A stretch of 64,000 nucleotides of DNA from UBA2241 sp963777895 (lineage in GTDB: Bacteria > Actinomycetota > Thermoleophilia > UBA2241). The position numbers were made by a program, and so were the translations under genes. The stretch covers positions 558,001-622,000 of the forward strand of contig CAVZSF010000005.1 in the NCBI GenBank assembly GCA_963777895.1, given 5' to 3'. Below are positions 36,672-48,476 of the stretch, in pieces (within the stretch, counting starts at the first letter, position 1; each line of letters starts with the position of its first letter). Below the pieces are notes generated by a model. That model had not been told where the DNA came from. It ran no database searches and saw only the letters and a program-made list of their open reading frames with translations.

Positions 36672-36728
36672 ACAGGGCAGGGACGGCGACTGATCAAGGC
36701 TCACGTCCTGCCGTAGACAGGGCAGGGA
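36645..36728 (+). repeat. Tandem duplication of the pyk 3' end
   Basis: A 39-base unit starting CTGATCAAGGCTCACGTCC, including the pyk stop codon, occurs at 36645–36683 and again, exactly, at 36690–36728 (period 45). Confidence 0.9.
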
Positions 36729-36751
36729 GGGCGCCCGCCCGGCGCGAACTA

Positions 36752-36816
36752 GGACGGACGGACGGATTCGTCCGCCGCATCGACCGACGGACGGACGGAG
36801 CGACGGACGGATGGAT
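36752..36816. repeat. ACGG-type simple repeat
   Basis: Short runs of (ACGG)n interrupted by a small inverted repeat (GGACGGATTCGTCCG) fill the gap between pyk and the ftsB/divIC gene. Confidence 0.7.
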
Positions 36817-36845
36817 CCTCCGCCTCATCAACGGACCGGGACGGG

Positions 36846-37289
36846 ATGGCGACCAGGGCGACCACAGCGAACGGCACCACGGCGAGCCGAGGAGGCGGCG
36901 GACGGCGCGCTCCCGTGCAGGTGCGCGTCGGCCGGCTCGTGGTGCTGGCCCTCGTGCTCATCGCTGCGGCGCTGTACGTCGCCCCGCTGCGCGCCTTCTT
37001 CGCGCAGCAGGACCGCTATGGCGACGAGGTCGCCGCTCTGCAGGCCGCCAAGAAGGAGAACGCCTACCTGCGAAAGCAGGCCGAGCTGCTCTCCACCAAG
37101 CGATACGTCGCCCAGATGGCCCGGGCCGACAGCCTGCTGGTGCCGCCGGGCACCCAGGCCTTCGTCGTCAAAGGGCTGCCGGGCAAGGATGACGCCGAGC
37201 CGGTGACACTGCCTCCGCAGGAGGCGGCGACCGGCTCGATCTCGGTGCTGGAACGCATCGAGGATCTCTGGCGCACCGTGCTGAACTGA
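36846..37289 (+). CDS. Septum formation initiator, FtsB/DivIC family
   Basis: 147 residues. A short basic N-terminus, one membrane helix (LVVLALVLIAAALYVAPL, ~residues 35–52), then a coiled coil (FFAQQDRYGDEVAALQAAKK to LRKQAELL) and a small C-terminal region containing YVAQMARADSLLVPPGTQ. This is the FtsB/DivIC bitopic division protein that joins FtsL/FtsQ at the septum. The position after eno is conserved in Actinomycetota and Firmicutes. The start at ATG 36846 sits just after the simple repeats. Confidence 0.9.
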   Translation: MATRATTANGTTASRGGGGRRAPVQVRVGRLVVLALVLIAAALYVAPLRAFFAQQDRYGDEVAALQAAKKENAYLRKQAELLSTKRYVAQMARADSLLVPPGTQAFVVKGLPGKDDAEPVTLPPQEAATGSISVLERIEDLWRTVLN

Positions 37290-37436
37290 CGCACGCATTG
37301 CGGCGAGCGCGCCGAACTGCGGGCCTCAGCCGGAAGCTCGAGCGCTTCTTCCGCGTCCCCTCCAGCACTGCTCGTCCTGCGCGTCGGCTATCTTCGACAC
37401 GCCGCCTCGGTCTCGAGCGCCTGCTACCCTAGGCAC

Positions 37437-38003
37437 ATGACTGGACTCGACTCGCCGGGACGGCCGACGGTGGCCGGCGACGACCTTGCCGTGGTCGCCG
37501 GCCAGCTCGGCCGCTCGTCCGCATCCCATGTCGCGCGTCATGCGCCGGTGCCCGTTCGGCCTGCCCGCGGTCGTCGAGGACCTGCCCTACGACGAGCAGG
37601 GTCGTCCCTTCCCGACACTCTTCTACGCGACCTGTCCGACCCTCGTCGCCGCGGTCGCCCGCGTGGAGAGCCAGGGCGGCTTGCGGCGCCTGCAGGGACG
37701 ACTCGTGGACGACCCGTCCCTGCAGGCGTCCCTGGCCGCCGCCGACCGCTACGCCCGCCGTCGCCGGCGGGCCCTCGCCCGCGCATTCGCGGTGCCCATG
37801 AGCGACGCAGGAGCTTCGCTGCAGATCGGTCTCGGCGGCGTGCGCGATGAAGGCTTGCGCAAGTGCCTGCACGTGCACGCCGCGCACGCCTTGGCCCGGC
37901 CCGGGCTACCTGCTGGGCGAGCTCGTGCTTGCGGGAAGCCGGCGAGCTCTGGTGCGACGACGAGCGCTGCCGGACCGTCGCTTCCTGCCTTCGGCGATCA
38001 TGA
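37437..38003 (+). CDS. DUF501 domain protein, three frame disruptions
   Basis: Corrected length ~187 residues. The family pattern is readable across frames: DDLAVVAGQLGR; RRCPFGLPAVVEDLPYDEQG then PFPTLFYATCPTLVAAVARV and GLRKCLHVHAAHALARPG; YLLGELVLA; and finally AGELWCDDERC ending with TGA at 38001–38003, which overlaps the next ATG. Shifts occur near 37526 (CCC), 37901 (CCC) and 37934 (GGG); each is one extra base in a homopolymer. The ATG lies 6 bases after TACCCT, suggesting a leaderless mRNA. The function of DUF501 is unknown, but it constantly precedes ppx in Actinomycetota. Confidence 0.8.
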
Positions 38004-39038
38004 GACTCGCCGTCGTCGACCTCGGCACCAACACCTGCCGCCTACTGCTGGCGGAGGCGGAGGACGGACGCATCGTGCGCATGGACGCGCGCGAGACGAA
38101 CGTGGTGCGCCTCGGCGAGGGTGTCGACGCGAACCGCCGGCTGCTGCCCGAGGCGGCGGCGCGGACGCGCCGCCGCCTCGACGACTACAGTCGGCGCATC
38201 GCGGATTACCGGCCGGACGCGTCCCTGCTGCTGGCGACCAGCGTCCTTCGCGACGCGGCCGACGGCGGCGCCTTCCTGGAGGAGGTCTCCGCCGCCGCCG
38301 GCCTCACCCCGCGCCTCATCGACGGTGAGACCGAAGCCCGGCTCGCCTTTCGCGGCGCGACGTCTCGCGGCTCGACCTGCCGTCGGGGCGGGTGGCCGTA
38401 GCCGACATCGGCGGCGGCAGCACAGAACTCTCCGTCGGACTTGCCGGCGGCATACAGCCATCAATAGGAGACCCGGTCGGCACGCAGACCTCGGTAGGGA
38501 GGGGGGTCGGCTCCGAGGCAAGCGCTCTCGACGCGACGACCCGACCCCCCGGCCCGTCATTCGTCGTGAGCATCGACATCGGCGTCGTCCGCCTCACCGA
38601 GCGCTTCTTCGCCGGCGACCCGCCCACCGAGACCGAGTGGCAGGACGCGACGCCGCGCGATCGACGCCGCTCTCGACCAGGCCGTGCCGCTCGAGCAGCG
38701 TTCCGTCGTCACCCTGATCGGCGTAGCCGGCACGTTCACGACGCTCTCCGCTCATCTCCTCGGCCTTCGCCGGTACGACCCGTGGGTCGTCCACGGATCC
38801 CGGCTCACGCTGGGGCAGATCCGGGCGACCATCGCGCACTTCCGCACGTTGACGAGTGCGGAGCGCGGCGCCGCTGCCGGGCATCCAGAAGGGCCGCGAG
38901 GACGTGATCCTCGCCGGCGCGCTGCTCGCGGAGCGCATCTGCCGGCTGTTCGGCGCCGTCGAAGTGACGGTCAGCGAAGCCGACATCCTCGACGGCGCCG
39001 CCCTCTGGCTGGCCGACGGCCTGCCGCCGCTTTCCTGA
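38000..39038 (+). CDS. Ppx/GppA exopolyphosphatase-family protein, three frame disruptions
   Basis: Corrected length ~345 residues. MRLAVVDLGTNTCRLLLAEA is the phosphate-1 loop; ASLLLATSVLRDAADGGAFL then RLIDGETEARLAFRGA follows; after a break at ~38366 comes VADIGGGSTELSVG (phosphate-2); after a break at ~38655, VTLIGVAGTFTTLSAHLLGL; after ~38870, GIQKGREDVILAGALLAERI to the stop. The first break is a missing base (or two extra), the other two an extra base. A ~35-residue Pro/Thr/Gly-rich insert follows phosphate-2. The enzyme would hydrolyse polyphosphate or pppGpp. Confidence 0.82.
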
Positions 39039-39238
39039 GCTCGCTGCCTAGGTCTCACCTTCAAGTCAAACGTGAGGTTGGGGGAACTGTCGGCGGCGGC
39101 AGTGTCGTGAAGGACCAGATCTGGCGCCGCTCGGGCGGCGCCGATGTGCGAGCGGTCGGCTCTTCGACGCGGCGACCTCGCTGGCCCGGCGCCGTGCCCT
39201 CTGGGCTTGCGCTCCCGCGCGTCTATACTCTGCGCGAT

Positions 39239-39328
39239 GCCGGAGTGGCGGAACTGGTAGACGCGGGGGACTTAAAATCCTCTGCCGCCCAGTGCGGCGT
39301 CCGGGTTCGACCCCCGGCTCCGGCACCA
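39239..39328 (+). tRNA. tRNA-Leu (anticodon TAA)
   Basis: A 90-base class II tRNA with long variable arm. Acceptor GCCGGAG pairs with CTCCGGC; anticodon loop CTTAAAA gives TAA; T arm CCGGG–TTCGACC–CCCGG; discriminator A and encoded CCA at 39326–39328. TATACT at 39224–39229 looks like a processing-proximal −10 box. It decodes UUA, a rare codon in such GC-rich genomes. Confidence 0.96.
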
Positions 39329-39697
39329 CCTGCCGTCTACGTTCTGTGACGCGACTCGTCGTTGCCTGTCCTGACGACACAAAGAGTGTCCCGGGATAGT
39401 CATATTGGGCAACGGGTGGGCCTTGTCCCGTGCGATTCAGGGCGTATAGTTTCGATGCGGGAATTCCACGATTCGTATCCTGGAGGGGGCTCTATAGGGG
39501 TACTTCGCTTTCCGGCGCCGTCGCGCCACCTCCTACGACCGTAGAACGAGGCCAGTACGAGTGTGCCGTTCTGCAGCCGTAGACTCGCGCGACGCCGCCT
39601 CCGGTCGCCGCACCCCGCGGGCCATTAGGGGCGAGGCGATCTCACCGCACTCAACGCACAGACCAGTTCGGTTCTCACAGAAGAAGGGGGTTCTATC
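39329..39697 (+). promoter_or_regulatory. Promoter and long leader of the giant surface protein gene
   Basis: A 369-base gap with locally lower GC. TTGTCC (39423–39428), a 16-base spacer and TATAGT (39445–39450) form the best promoter, giving a leader of about 240 bases before the GTG at 39698. The ribosome-binding site is AGAAGGGGG at 39679–39690. Such a long leader suggests post-transcriptional control, but I see no known riboswitch. Confidence 0.5.
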
Positions 39698-42600
39698 GTG
39701 AGACCACGATCAAAGTTCCTGTTCTTGGCGCTCCTCGCCCTGCTGCTCGTCTTTGCCATGGGCGGGGTAGCGCAGGCGGCGACGCCGACGGTCAGTAGCG
39801 ACTACGGGGACTATGCCCCGGGCGCATGGGTCGTCCTCACCGGCACGGGTTGGGGGGCCGACGCCGCCGTCAATGTGGTCGTCGATGACAGCGTAGGAAG
39901 CTGGGCGCACAGCGCTTCGGTACCCGTCATCGGCGAAACGTTCACGTATACCTTCCAGTTGCCGTACCAGTTCGTCGCGACCTACAACGTAACCGCCACG
40001 GGATCCCCGAGCGGCATGGTCGCAACGACGTCCTTCAAGGACACGGCGACCGACTTCCACCAGGCGCGCAACAACTTCACGGACCCCGGCATCGTTCCCG
40101 GCGATATTTACTGGTGGCACTCCGAGGTCAGCGGCAACGACTCTATCTATTTTGAGTCGATGTCAGTGCCGTACCGCCTGGCGTTCAGGGACCTCGCTGG
40201 CACGACGGATGGGCACCACGAGATCCATTTCTCGTTGGAGTTCCACGACGGCACCTTCGCCTACGGTCACGGCAACTACGTATTCGACGTCCTGACCGGC
40301 AGCAACCCGCCCGACAATCCGGCGACGCCACTGGTCGACGAAAGCCAGCCGTGCGGTGTCCTCCCGTGGAGCCAGGATGAGAAGGACGCCTTTGACCACG
40401 GTGTGGACGTCGACTTCTCGCCTGGGGGCGTCGCACGCGGCGCAGGGCCCGAAAGCGGCAACGTCGGCGCCGCGACGTACGCCGCGGTGCTCGGCATGAC
40501 CGCACCCAACGCCGATCACGAGAAGGTGATCTGCCCGGATGATCCGTACGTAAGCAATGGTCAGGCGGTGCAGACTAAGATCGATGCTTACGAGACGCTC
40601 TACGGCAACCGTTACATCGACGTCTTCTCGGACAACACGATCAGCAATGCGACGTTGGCGCTGGCACACGGCAACTTCGGTGGTCGTGACTCGATCCAAT
40701 ACATCCTGGAGTGGGACGGCCCGGCGAACACAATCACCAACGTCGCCATCGCGTTTGGCGCTCACCTCGCCGTGGGCTATGACGGCACTGACTTCAGCTG
40801 GGGCACCCGCGCTCAACCAGCTGTCGGCTGTGCCGCCAGCAGCGGGATGTCCGCCCACTCTCAGATGGACTATGTCGACACGTCCGTCGGAGCTACCACG
40901 AACCAGATCAACACCAGTGCCATCCATGCCGCCACGCTGAAATCGGGCATCAAGTTCGAGGACAAGAACAACAACGGCACCTACGAGGCGGCCTCGGATG
41001 CACTCATCGACGACTGGGAGATCCGCGCGTACCTTGACAAGAACAAGAACGGCGTTCTCGACGTCGGCGACTTCGTCGACCGCGACTTGCCGGTGGACGG
41101 CATTCAGGCCGACGAGGTCTTCTTCAAGGCCTGCTTGACGGGCTCCGGGCTTCTCGGCCCGGGCCAGTACAAGTTCGAGCTTCCTGGTGCCGGTGTGCCT
41201 GGGCCGGATGGCACCACCATCACGGACACTGGCATGAACTGGATCGTTGTCGAGATCTCCAAGGCCGACTGGGAGCAGGTCGCCCCGCCCGCCGATGTCG
41301 TCAACACGACCGGCGATACGAATGGCGTGCTCGCGGGCCTGGAGCAGGGCGGCTACGTTGTGCCGGTCGCCTGGGACGCGATTGACGACAACAACAACTT
41401 CGGCAACAAGCTGAAGAACGCCGACTTGGCAATCACCAAGACCGATTCCCGCGATCCGGTGTGGGGCTTCTTGTCGGCGCCCTACAACCAGACCGTCTAC
41501 ACCCTGACGATCACAAACAACGGTCCAGCCACTGCGAAGAACGTAGTGGTGACGGACACGATCGACTCCCTGACGACCTACGTCGCCGGCTCGGCTGAGA
41601 TCACGAGGGGCGGGACCACGACCAGTGTGGAGCCGACGAAGGACGCCACCGGCAAGATCCTCACGTGGACCTTCGCCAGCGGCAGCGCTAGTGATCCGGT
41701 TATGGCTGACGACGAGGTCGTGACGATCAAGTTCACCGTCTCGACAACGGATGCCGATCCGGCCACGGCGAGCCCGGGAGATCCTGCGGTTGCCGGTGGT
41801 GCCGGCAATCCGCCGGCGACCCTGCCGGCGCATGCTGACCGCGTGAACAGAGTGGCGGTCGACTCCGACACTCCAGACAACGTTGCTGCCAATGACAAGT
41901 ACTGGCAGCCGACTGGAGTCATCTCCGGCCCGACTGACTACCTCGAGCTAGCCGTCGACAAGGCGGTCGACGCCGATGGCGACGGCACGTTCAGCGCGCT
42001 CGAGTCGATCCCCGAGCCGGGCGCCACGGTGACCTACCAGGTCACGGTGACCAACAACAGTCCGTATGAGGCCGTCAAGCTGACCGACGCCGACGACAGC
42101 CTGCACACGAGCATCGACACGCTCGGCGACGTGACGTGGAAGGACTCGAACGGCGACCCGATCGCCGACATCACCACCTACTGGATCGCGGTCGGCGACT
42201 ACGTGGTCGGCACCTTCCAGGGTGAGATCGACGGCGAGGCCTACGACGAGTTCCCCGACACGATCACGGTTGCGGGCGTCGACCAGTGGGATCGTCCTGT
42301 GTCCGACACCGGCGACGCCGAGGTCGACCTCACCGACGTCGCCCCGGTGATCGCCGTCGACAAGGCGGTCGACGCCGATGGCGACGGCACGTTCAGCGCG
42401 CTCGAGTCGATCCCCGAGCCGGGCGCCACGGTGACCTACCAGGTCACGGTGACCAACAACTCGACCGTCGACGCCGTCAAGCTGACCGACGCCGACGACA
42501 GCCTGCACACGAGCATCGACACGCTCGGCGACGTGACGTGGAAGGACTCGAACGGCGACCCGATCGCCGACATCACCACCTACTGGATCGCGGTCGGCGA

Positions 42601-45600
42601 CTACGTGGTCGGCACCTTCCAGGGTGAGATCGACGGCGAGGCCTACGACGAGTTCCCCGACACGATCACGGTCAAGGCGGTCGACAACGACGGCACGCCG
42701 ACCAGTGACACCGGCGACGCCGAGGTCGACCTCACCGACGTCGCCCCGGTGATCGCCGTCGACAAGGCGGTCGACGCCGATGGCGACGGCACGTTCAGCG
42801 CGCTCGAGTCGATCCCCGAGCCGGGCGCCACGGTGACCTACCAGGTCACGGTGACCAACAACTCGACCGTCGACGCCGTCAAGCTGACCGACGCCGACGA
42901 CAGCCTGCACACGAGCATCGACACGCTCGGCGACGTGACGTGGAAGGACTCGAACGGCGACCCGATCGCCGACATCACCACCTACTGGATCGCGGTCGGC
43001 GACTACGTGGTCGGCACCTTCCAGGGTGAGATCGACGGCGAGGCCTACGACGAGTTCCCCGACACGATCACGGTCAAGGCGGTCGACAACGACGGCACGC
43101 CGACCAGTGACACCGGCGACGCCGAGGTCGACCTCACCGACGTCGCCCCGGTGATCGCCGTCGACAAGGCGGTCGACGCCGATGGCGACGGCACGTTCAG
43201 CGCGCTCGAGTCGATCCCCGAGCCGGGCGCCACGGTGACCTACCAGGTCACGGTGACCAACAACTCGACCGTCGACGCCGTCAAGCTGACCGACGCCGAC
43301 GACAGCCTGCACACGAGCATCGACACGCTCGGCGACGTGACGTGGAAGGACTCGAACGGCGACCCGATCGCCGACATCACCACCTACTGGATCGCGGTCG
43401 GCGACTACGTGGTCGGCACCTTCCAGGGTGAGATCGACGGCGAGGCCTACGACGAGTTCCCCGACACGATCACGGTCAAGGCGGTCGACAACGACGGCAC
43501 GCCGACCAGTGACACCGGCGACGCCGAGGTCGACCTCACCGACGTCGCCCCGGTGATCGCCGTCGACAAGGCGGTCGACGCCGATGGCGACGGCACGTTC
43601 AGCGCGCTCGAGTCGATCCCCGAGCCGGGCGCCACGGTGACCTACCAGGTCACGGTGACCAACAACTCGACCGTCGACGCCGTCAAGCTGACCGACGCCG
43701 ACGACAGCCTGCACACGAGCATCGACACGCTCGGCGACGTGACGTGGAAGGACTCGAACGGCGACCCGATCGCCGACATCACCACCTACTGGATCGCGGT
43801 CGGCGACTACGTGGTCGGCACCTTCCAGGGTGAGATCGACGGCGAGGCCTACGACGAGTTCCCCGACACGATCACGGTCAAGGCGGTCGACAACGACGGC
43901 ACGCCGACCAGTGACACCGGCGACGCCGAGGTCGACCTCACCGACGTCGCCCCGGTGATCGCCGTCGACAAGGCGGTCGACGCCGATGGCGACGGCACGT
44001 TCAGCGCGCTCGAGTCGATCCCCGAGCCGGGCGCCACGGTGACCTACCAGGTCACGGTGACCAACAACTCGACCGTCGACGCCGTCAAGCTGACCGACGC
44101 CGACGACAGCCTGCACACGAGCATCGACACGCTCGGCGACGTGACGTGGAAGGACTCGAACGGCGACCCGATCGCCGACATCACCACCTACTGGATCGCG
44201 GTCGGCGACTACGTGGTCGGCACCTTCCAGGGTGAGATCGACGGCGAGGCCTACGACGAGTTCCCCGACACGATCACGGTCAAGGCGGTCGACAACGACG
44301 GCACGCCGACCAGTGACACCGGCGACGCCGAGGTCGACCTCACCGACGTCGCCCCGGTGATCGCCGTCGACAAGGCGGTCGACGCCGATGGCGACGGCAC
44401 GTTCAGCGCGCTCGAGTCGATCCCCGAGCCGGGCGCCACGGTGACCTACCAGGTCACGGTGACCAACAACTCGACCGTCGACGCCGTCAAGCTGACCGAC
44501 GCCGACGACAGCCTGCACACGAGCATCGACACGCTCGGCGACGTGACGTGGAAGGACTCGAACGGCGACGCCGATCGCCGACATCACCACCTACTGGATC
44601 GCGGTCGGCGACTACGTGATCGGCACCTTCCAGGGTGAGATCGACGGCGAGGCCGACGACGAGCTTCACCGACACGATCACGGTCGACGCCGGTCGACAA
44701 CGACGGCACCGCCGACCAGCGACGACGACGACGCCACGGTCGACCTCACCGACGTCGCCCCGACGATCGTCGTCGACAAGGCGGTCGACGCCGATGGCGA
44801 CGGCACGTTCAGCGCGCTCGAGTCGATCCCCGAGGCGGGCGCCACGGTGACCTACACGGTCAAGGTGACCAACACTCGACCGTCGAGCGCCGTCAAGCTG
44901 ACCGACCGCCGACGACAGCCTGTACACGAGCATCGACACGCTCGGCGACGTGACGTGGAAGGACTCGAACGGCGACCCGATCGCCGACATCACCACCTAC
45001 TGGATCGCGGTCGGCGACTACGTGGTCGGCACCTTCCAGGGTGAGATCGACGGCGAGGCCTACGACGAGCTTCCCCGACACGATCACGGTCAAGGCGGTC
45101 GACAACGACGGCACGCCGACCAGTGACACCGGCGACGCCGAGGTCGACCTCACCGACGTCGCCCCGGTGATCGCCGTCGACAAGGCGGTCGACGCCGATG
45201 GCGACGGCACGTTCAGCGCGCTCGAGTCGATCCCCGAGCCGGGCGCCACGGTGACCTACCAGGTCACGGTGACCAACAACTCGACCGTCGACGCCGTCAA
45301 GCTGACCGACGCCGACGACAGCCTGCACACGAGCATCGACACGCTCGGCGACGTGACGTGGAAGGACTCGAACGGCGACCCGATCGCCGACATCACCACC
45401 TACTGGATCGCGGTCGGCGACTACGTGGTCGGCACCTTCCAGGGTGAGATCGACGGCGAGGCCTACGACGAGTTCCCCGACACGATCACGGTCAAGGCGG
45501 TCGACAACGACGGCACGCCGACCAGTGACACCGGCGACGCCGAGGTCGACCTCACCGACGTCGCCCCGGTGATCGCCGTCGACAAGGCGGTCGACGCCGA

Positions 45601-48348
45601 TGGCGACGGCACGTTCAGCGCGCTCGAGTCGATCCCCGAGCCGGGCGCCACGGTGACCTACCAGGTCACGGTGACCAACAACTCGACCGTCGACGCCGTC
45701 AAGCTGACCGACGCCGACGACAGCCTGCACACGAGCATCGACACGCTCGGCGACGTGACGTGGAAGGACTCGAACGGCGACCCGATCGCCGACATCACCA
45801 CCTACTGGATCGCGGTCGGCGACTACGTGGTCGGCACCTTCCAGGGTGAGATCGACGGCGAGGCCTACGACGAGTTCCCCGACACGATCACGGTCAAGGC
45901 GGTCGACAACGACGGCACGCCGACCAGTGACACCGGCGACGCCGAGGTCGACCTCACCGACGTCGCCCCGGTGATCGCCGTCGACAAGGCGGTCGACGCC
46001 GATGGCGACGGCACGTTCAGCGCGCTCGAGTCGATCCCCGAGCCGGGCGCCACGGTGACCTACCAGGTCACGGTGACCAACAACTCGACCGTCGACGCCG
46101 TCAAGCTGACCGACGCCGACGACAGCCTGCACACGAGCATCGACACGCTCGGCGACGTGACGTGGAAGGACTCGAACGGCGACCCGATCGCCGACATCAC
46201 CACCTACTGGATCGCGGTCGGCGACTACGTGGTCGGCACCTTCCAGGGTGAGATCGACGGCGAGGCCTACGACGAGTTCCCCGACACGATCACGGTCAAG
46301 GCGGTCGACAACGACGGCACGCCGACCAGTGACACCGGCGACGCCGAGGTCGACCTGCTGAGGGTCTCCATCGACATCGAGAAGGCCACGAACAGCCAGA
46401 ACGACGCCGCTGAGGACAACGGGACCGAGGGTCAGCCGGAGATTCTTGTTGGCAATACCGTGACTTGGACATACACGGTGACCAATACCGGCGACTGGCC
46501 GCTGAGCTACATCGTCGTCAGCGACACCGTGGGCAGCACGACAACTGTTCTGGACAACGCTACCGCCACAGGTGACGACGGAAACGGCCTGCTCGATCCA
46601 GATGAGACTTGGACGTTCACCGCTACTGGAACGGCCAAGGCAGGACAGTACGAAAACACGGCTGTAGTCAGCGGCAACGCCGTGACGGACAACGCCACTG
46701 GTCCGGCTGTCACCGACACTGACCTTGGTCACTACTACGGTCTCACATCGGGCTTCTCGATTCAGAAGCAGTTGACGGCTGTCGAGGCTGGCGATCCGAT
46801 TCCGGCGCCCGACAGTACTGCCTGGAAGGACGCCGACACGGCTCCGGGTCCCGAGGTCCTGGCTGGCTGTGACGTCTACTTCCGCGTGGTGCTGGTCAAC
46901 ACCGGTGAGACCGCCTGATGCTCGACTTGAGCGATCCGAGCTTCGCTCCGTCCGGTTGGTCAACGGACGACGTGGCCCTGGCGGTTGGTGAGACGAAGAC
47001 GATCATCATCAATGAAGCGAATTCGGTGACGGCCGCAGGCGAAGCGGGGGTCGCGATTACGAACACTGCTACGGCAGTGGGAACCGCGACCGACAGCTTC
47101 GACAACACGTGGACCGACACCAAGTCGGATGACGCCAACTACAACGTGATCAACCCCGCACTCCAGCTGAAGAAGTACGTCGGCTACGACGCCGACAAGA
47201 GCGTGACGATCGATTCTGACGAGTGGTGGGATGCACAGACTCAGGCCGAAGGCCTGAAAGTCTTGGCAGGCACGTCCCTCACGGTCAAGTTCGTGATCAC
47301 CAACACCGGCGACACGCCGCTTAGCGGTGTCGAGGCGTTCGACTCGGTCGATGACGCCGATCCCACGTCAGCCGGCACCCTCGGTGTCGGCGAGACCGAG
47401 ATCGTCAAGGAGATCGGTCCTGCACAGGCTGGCTGGCATCATGACGTCGGCGTTGCCGAGACCACGAAGACCGACGACTTCGGCAACACGACCGATGTCA
47501 CCAGCAACACCGACCCGGCCCACTACTTCGGGGCGACGCTCTCCATCGACATTGAGAAGAAGGTGAGCCTCAGCCCGACCGGGCCGTGGTCCGATAGCGT
47601 GACGGTTCCGCTCTCCTCGAGTGGCAGCGCCACGATCTACTACCACTTCATCGTGAAGAACAACAGCAACGTCCCGCTCGAGAACGTGGTCGTCACCGAC
47701 CCCGACCTCAACGAGACGGTGACGATCGGTCACCTGGACATCGGGCAGCAAGTGACGGTGCCCGATCCGCCGCTCTCGCGCCCAGCCGACTTCGGGACCC
47801 ACTCCAACACAGCGAAGGTCACGGGCGACTGGACCGACACCTACGGTGACAGCCACGAAACGACCGACAGCGACACGGTCAGCTACCAGGGCCTCTACAA
47901 GGCTTACACGCCGGGCTACTGGAAGAACCATCCCGAGGTATGGGAGAGCAGGACCGGTTACATCCCGTACGACTACAAAGTCAACGGCACCTGGCACTAT
48001 GCGACCAAGGTAAAGGACGTCTTCACCGTGCCGAGCGACTACAGCCTCTCAATGGGCAAGAAGACGCGGAGTGGGGGCTGGCTTGGCGACTACACCCTGA
48101 TGCAGGCCTTGGCATTCCCTGGAGGCGACAATCTCTACGGAGCGGCGCAGAACCTGCTGAGGGTGGGCACAGGAGCCCTGCTGAATGCCAAGTCCATGGA
48201 ACGCGGCTACAACACGAGCTTCCCATGGGGTAGCGCGCGGATCATCAGCGAGGTCAACACGGCATTGGCCTCACATGACCGTCAGACAATGATCGACCTG
48301 GCGAGCATGCTTGATGCCTGGAACAACGGCACCCACACAGGCCTTTGA
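39698..48348 (+). CDS. Giant repeat-rich secreted surface protein, frameshifted
   Basis: About 2,880 residues if read across several frame breaks. Order: signal peptide (FLFLALLALLLVFAMGG, cleavage near AQA); an all-beta N-terminal region (~28–420) with few cysteines; an SdrD/Cna-B-like segment (GIKFEDKNNNGTYEAASDAL, ~425); a DUF11-like domain (NADLAITKTDSRDP, ~585–735); eleven 134-residue repeats (~752–2220), each starting DKAVDADGDGTFSALESIPE, with an EF-hand-like D-x-D-x-D-G loop; three more DUF11-like domains; and a C-terminal TPGYWKNHPEVW domain (~2735–2883). No LPxTG or C-terminal membrane helix is present, so the mode of attachment is unknown. Breaks occur at 44570, several between 44660 and 45070, and ~46913. 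It is probably a stalk-like adhesin or cell-wall-associated structural protein. Confidence 0.88.
41951..46356 (+). repeat. Eleven tandem 402-bp repeats within the surface protein gene
   Basis: Copies begin at 41951, 42353, 42755, 43157, 43559, 43961, 44363, 44769, 45173, 45575 and 45977. The copies beginning at 42755, 43157, 43559, 43961, 45575 and most of 45977 look identical over long stretches, synonymous sites included. The first copy differs in two blocks (SPYEAV for STVDAV; AGVDQWDRPV for KAVDNDGTPT). The copies at 44363–45173 carry substitutions and small indels, shifting the period to 406 and 404. Each unit encodes one 134-residue beta-sandwich-like (DUF11-type) module. Confidence 0.97.
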
Positions 48349-48364
48349 TCGGGAGGTGAGGCAG

Positions 48365-48423
48365 CCCGCCTGAGCGGCGGGCGAAGTAGAAGGGGCGGCG
48401 GGCCGAAAGGCCCGCCGCCCCTT
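48365..48423. terminator. Tandem hairpins, bidirectional terminator
   Basis: A 6-bp hairpin (48365–48370/48376–48381) is followed by a perfect 15-bp stem (48390–48404/48409–48423) capped by GAAA. It lies between the convergent surface-protein and C39-peptidase genes, and the right arm runs into CTTGCGT. Confidence 0.85.
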
Positions 48424-48476
48424 CTTGCGTCTGACGCCCGGTCCGCAGCTGGATCGCGCTCCTGGCGGCGACTGCC

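Noticed and set aside
39239..39328. tRNA-Leu as an integration (att) site
   Set aside because: No integrase, no direct repeat of the tRNA 3' end and no mobile genes were found downstream.
39362..39544. 60-codon frame between tRNA-Leu and the surface protein
   Set aside because: It spans the predicted promoter, has no ribosome-binding site and no recognisable sequence; treated as leader/promoter region.
41948..44590. An 880-codon open frame on the minus strand across the repeat array (and a similar one at 44990–46963)
   Set aside because: It mirrors the plus-strand repeats and arises from their GC-rich codon pattern; it lacks a plausible start, and the plus strand encodes a signal peptide and known domains.
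39698..48348. CRISPR-like array
   Set aside because: Repeats are 402 bp, coding and directly adjacent without unique spacers.
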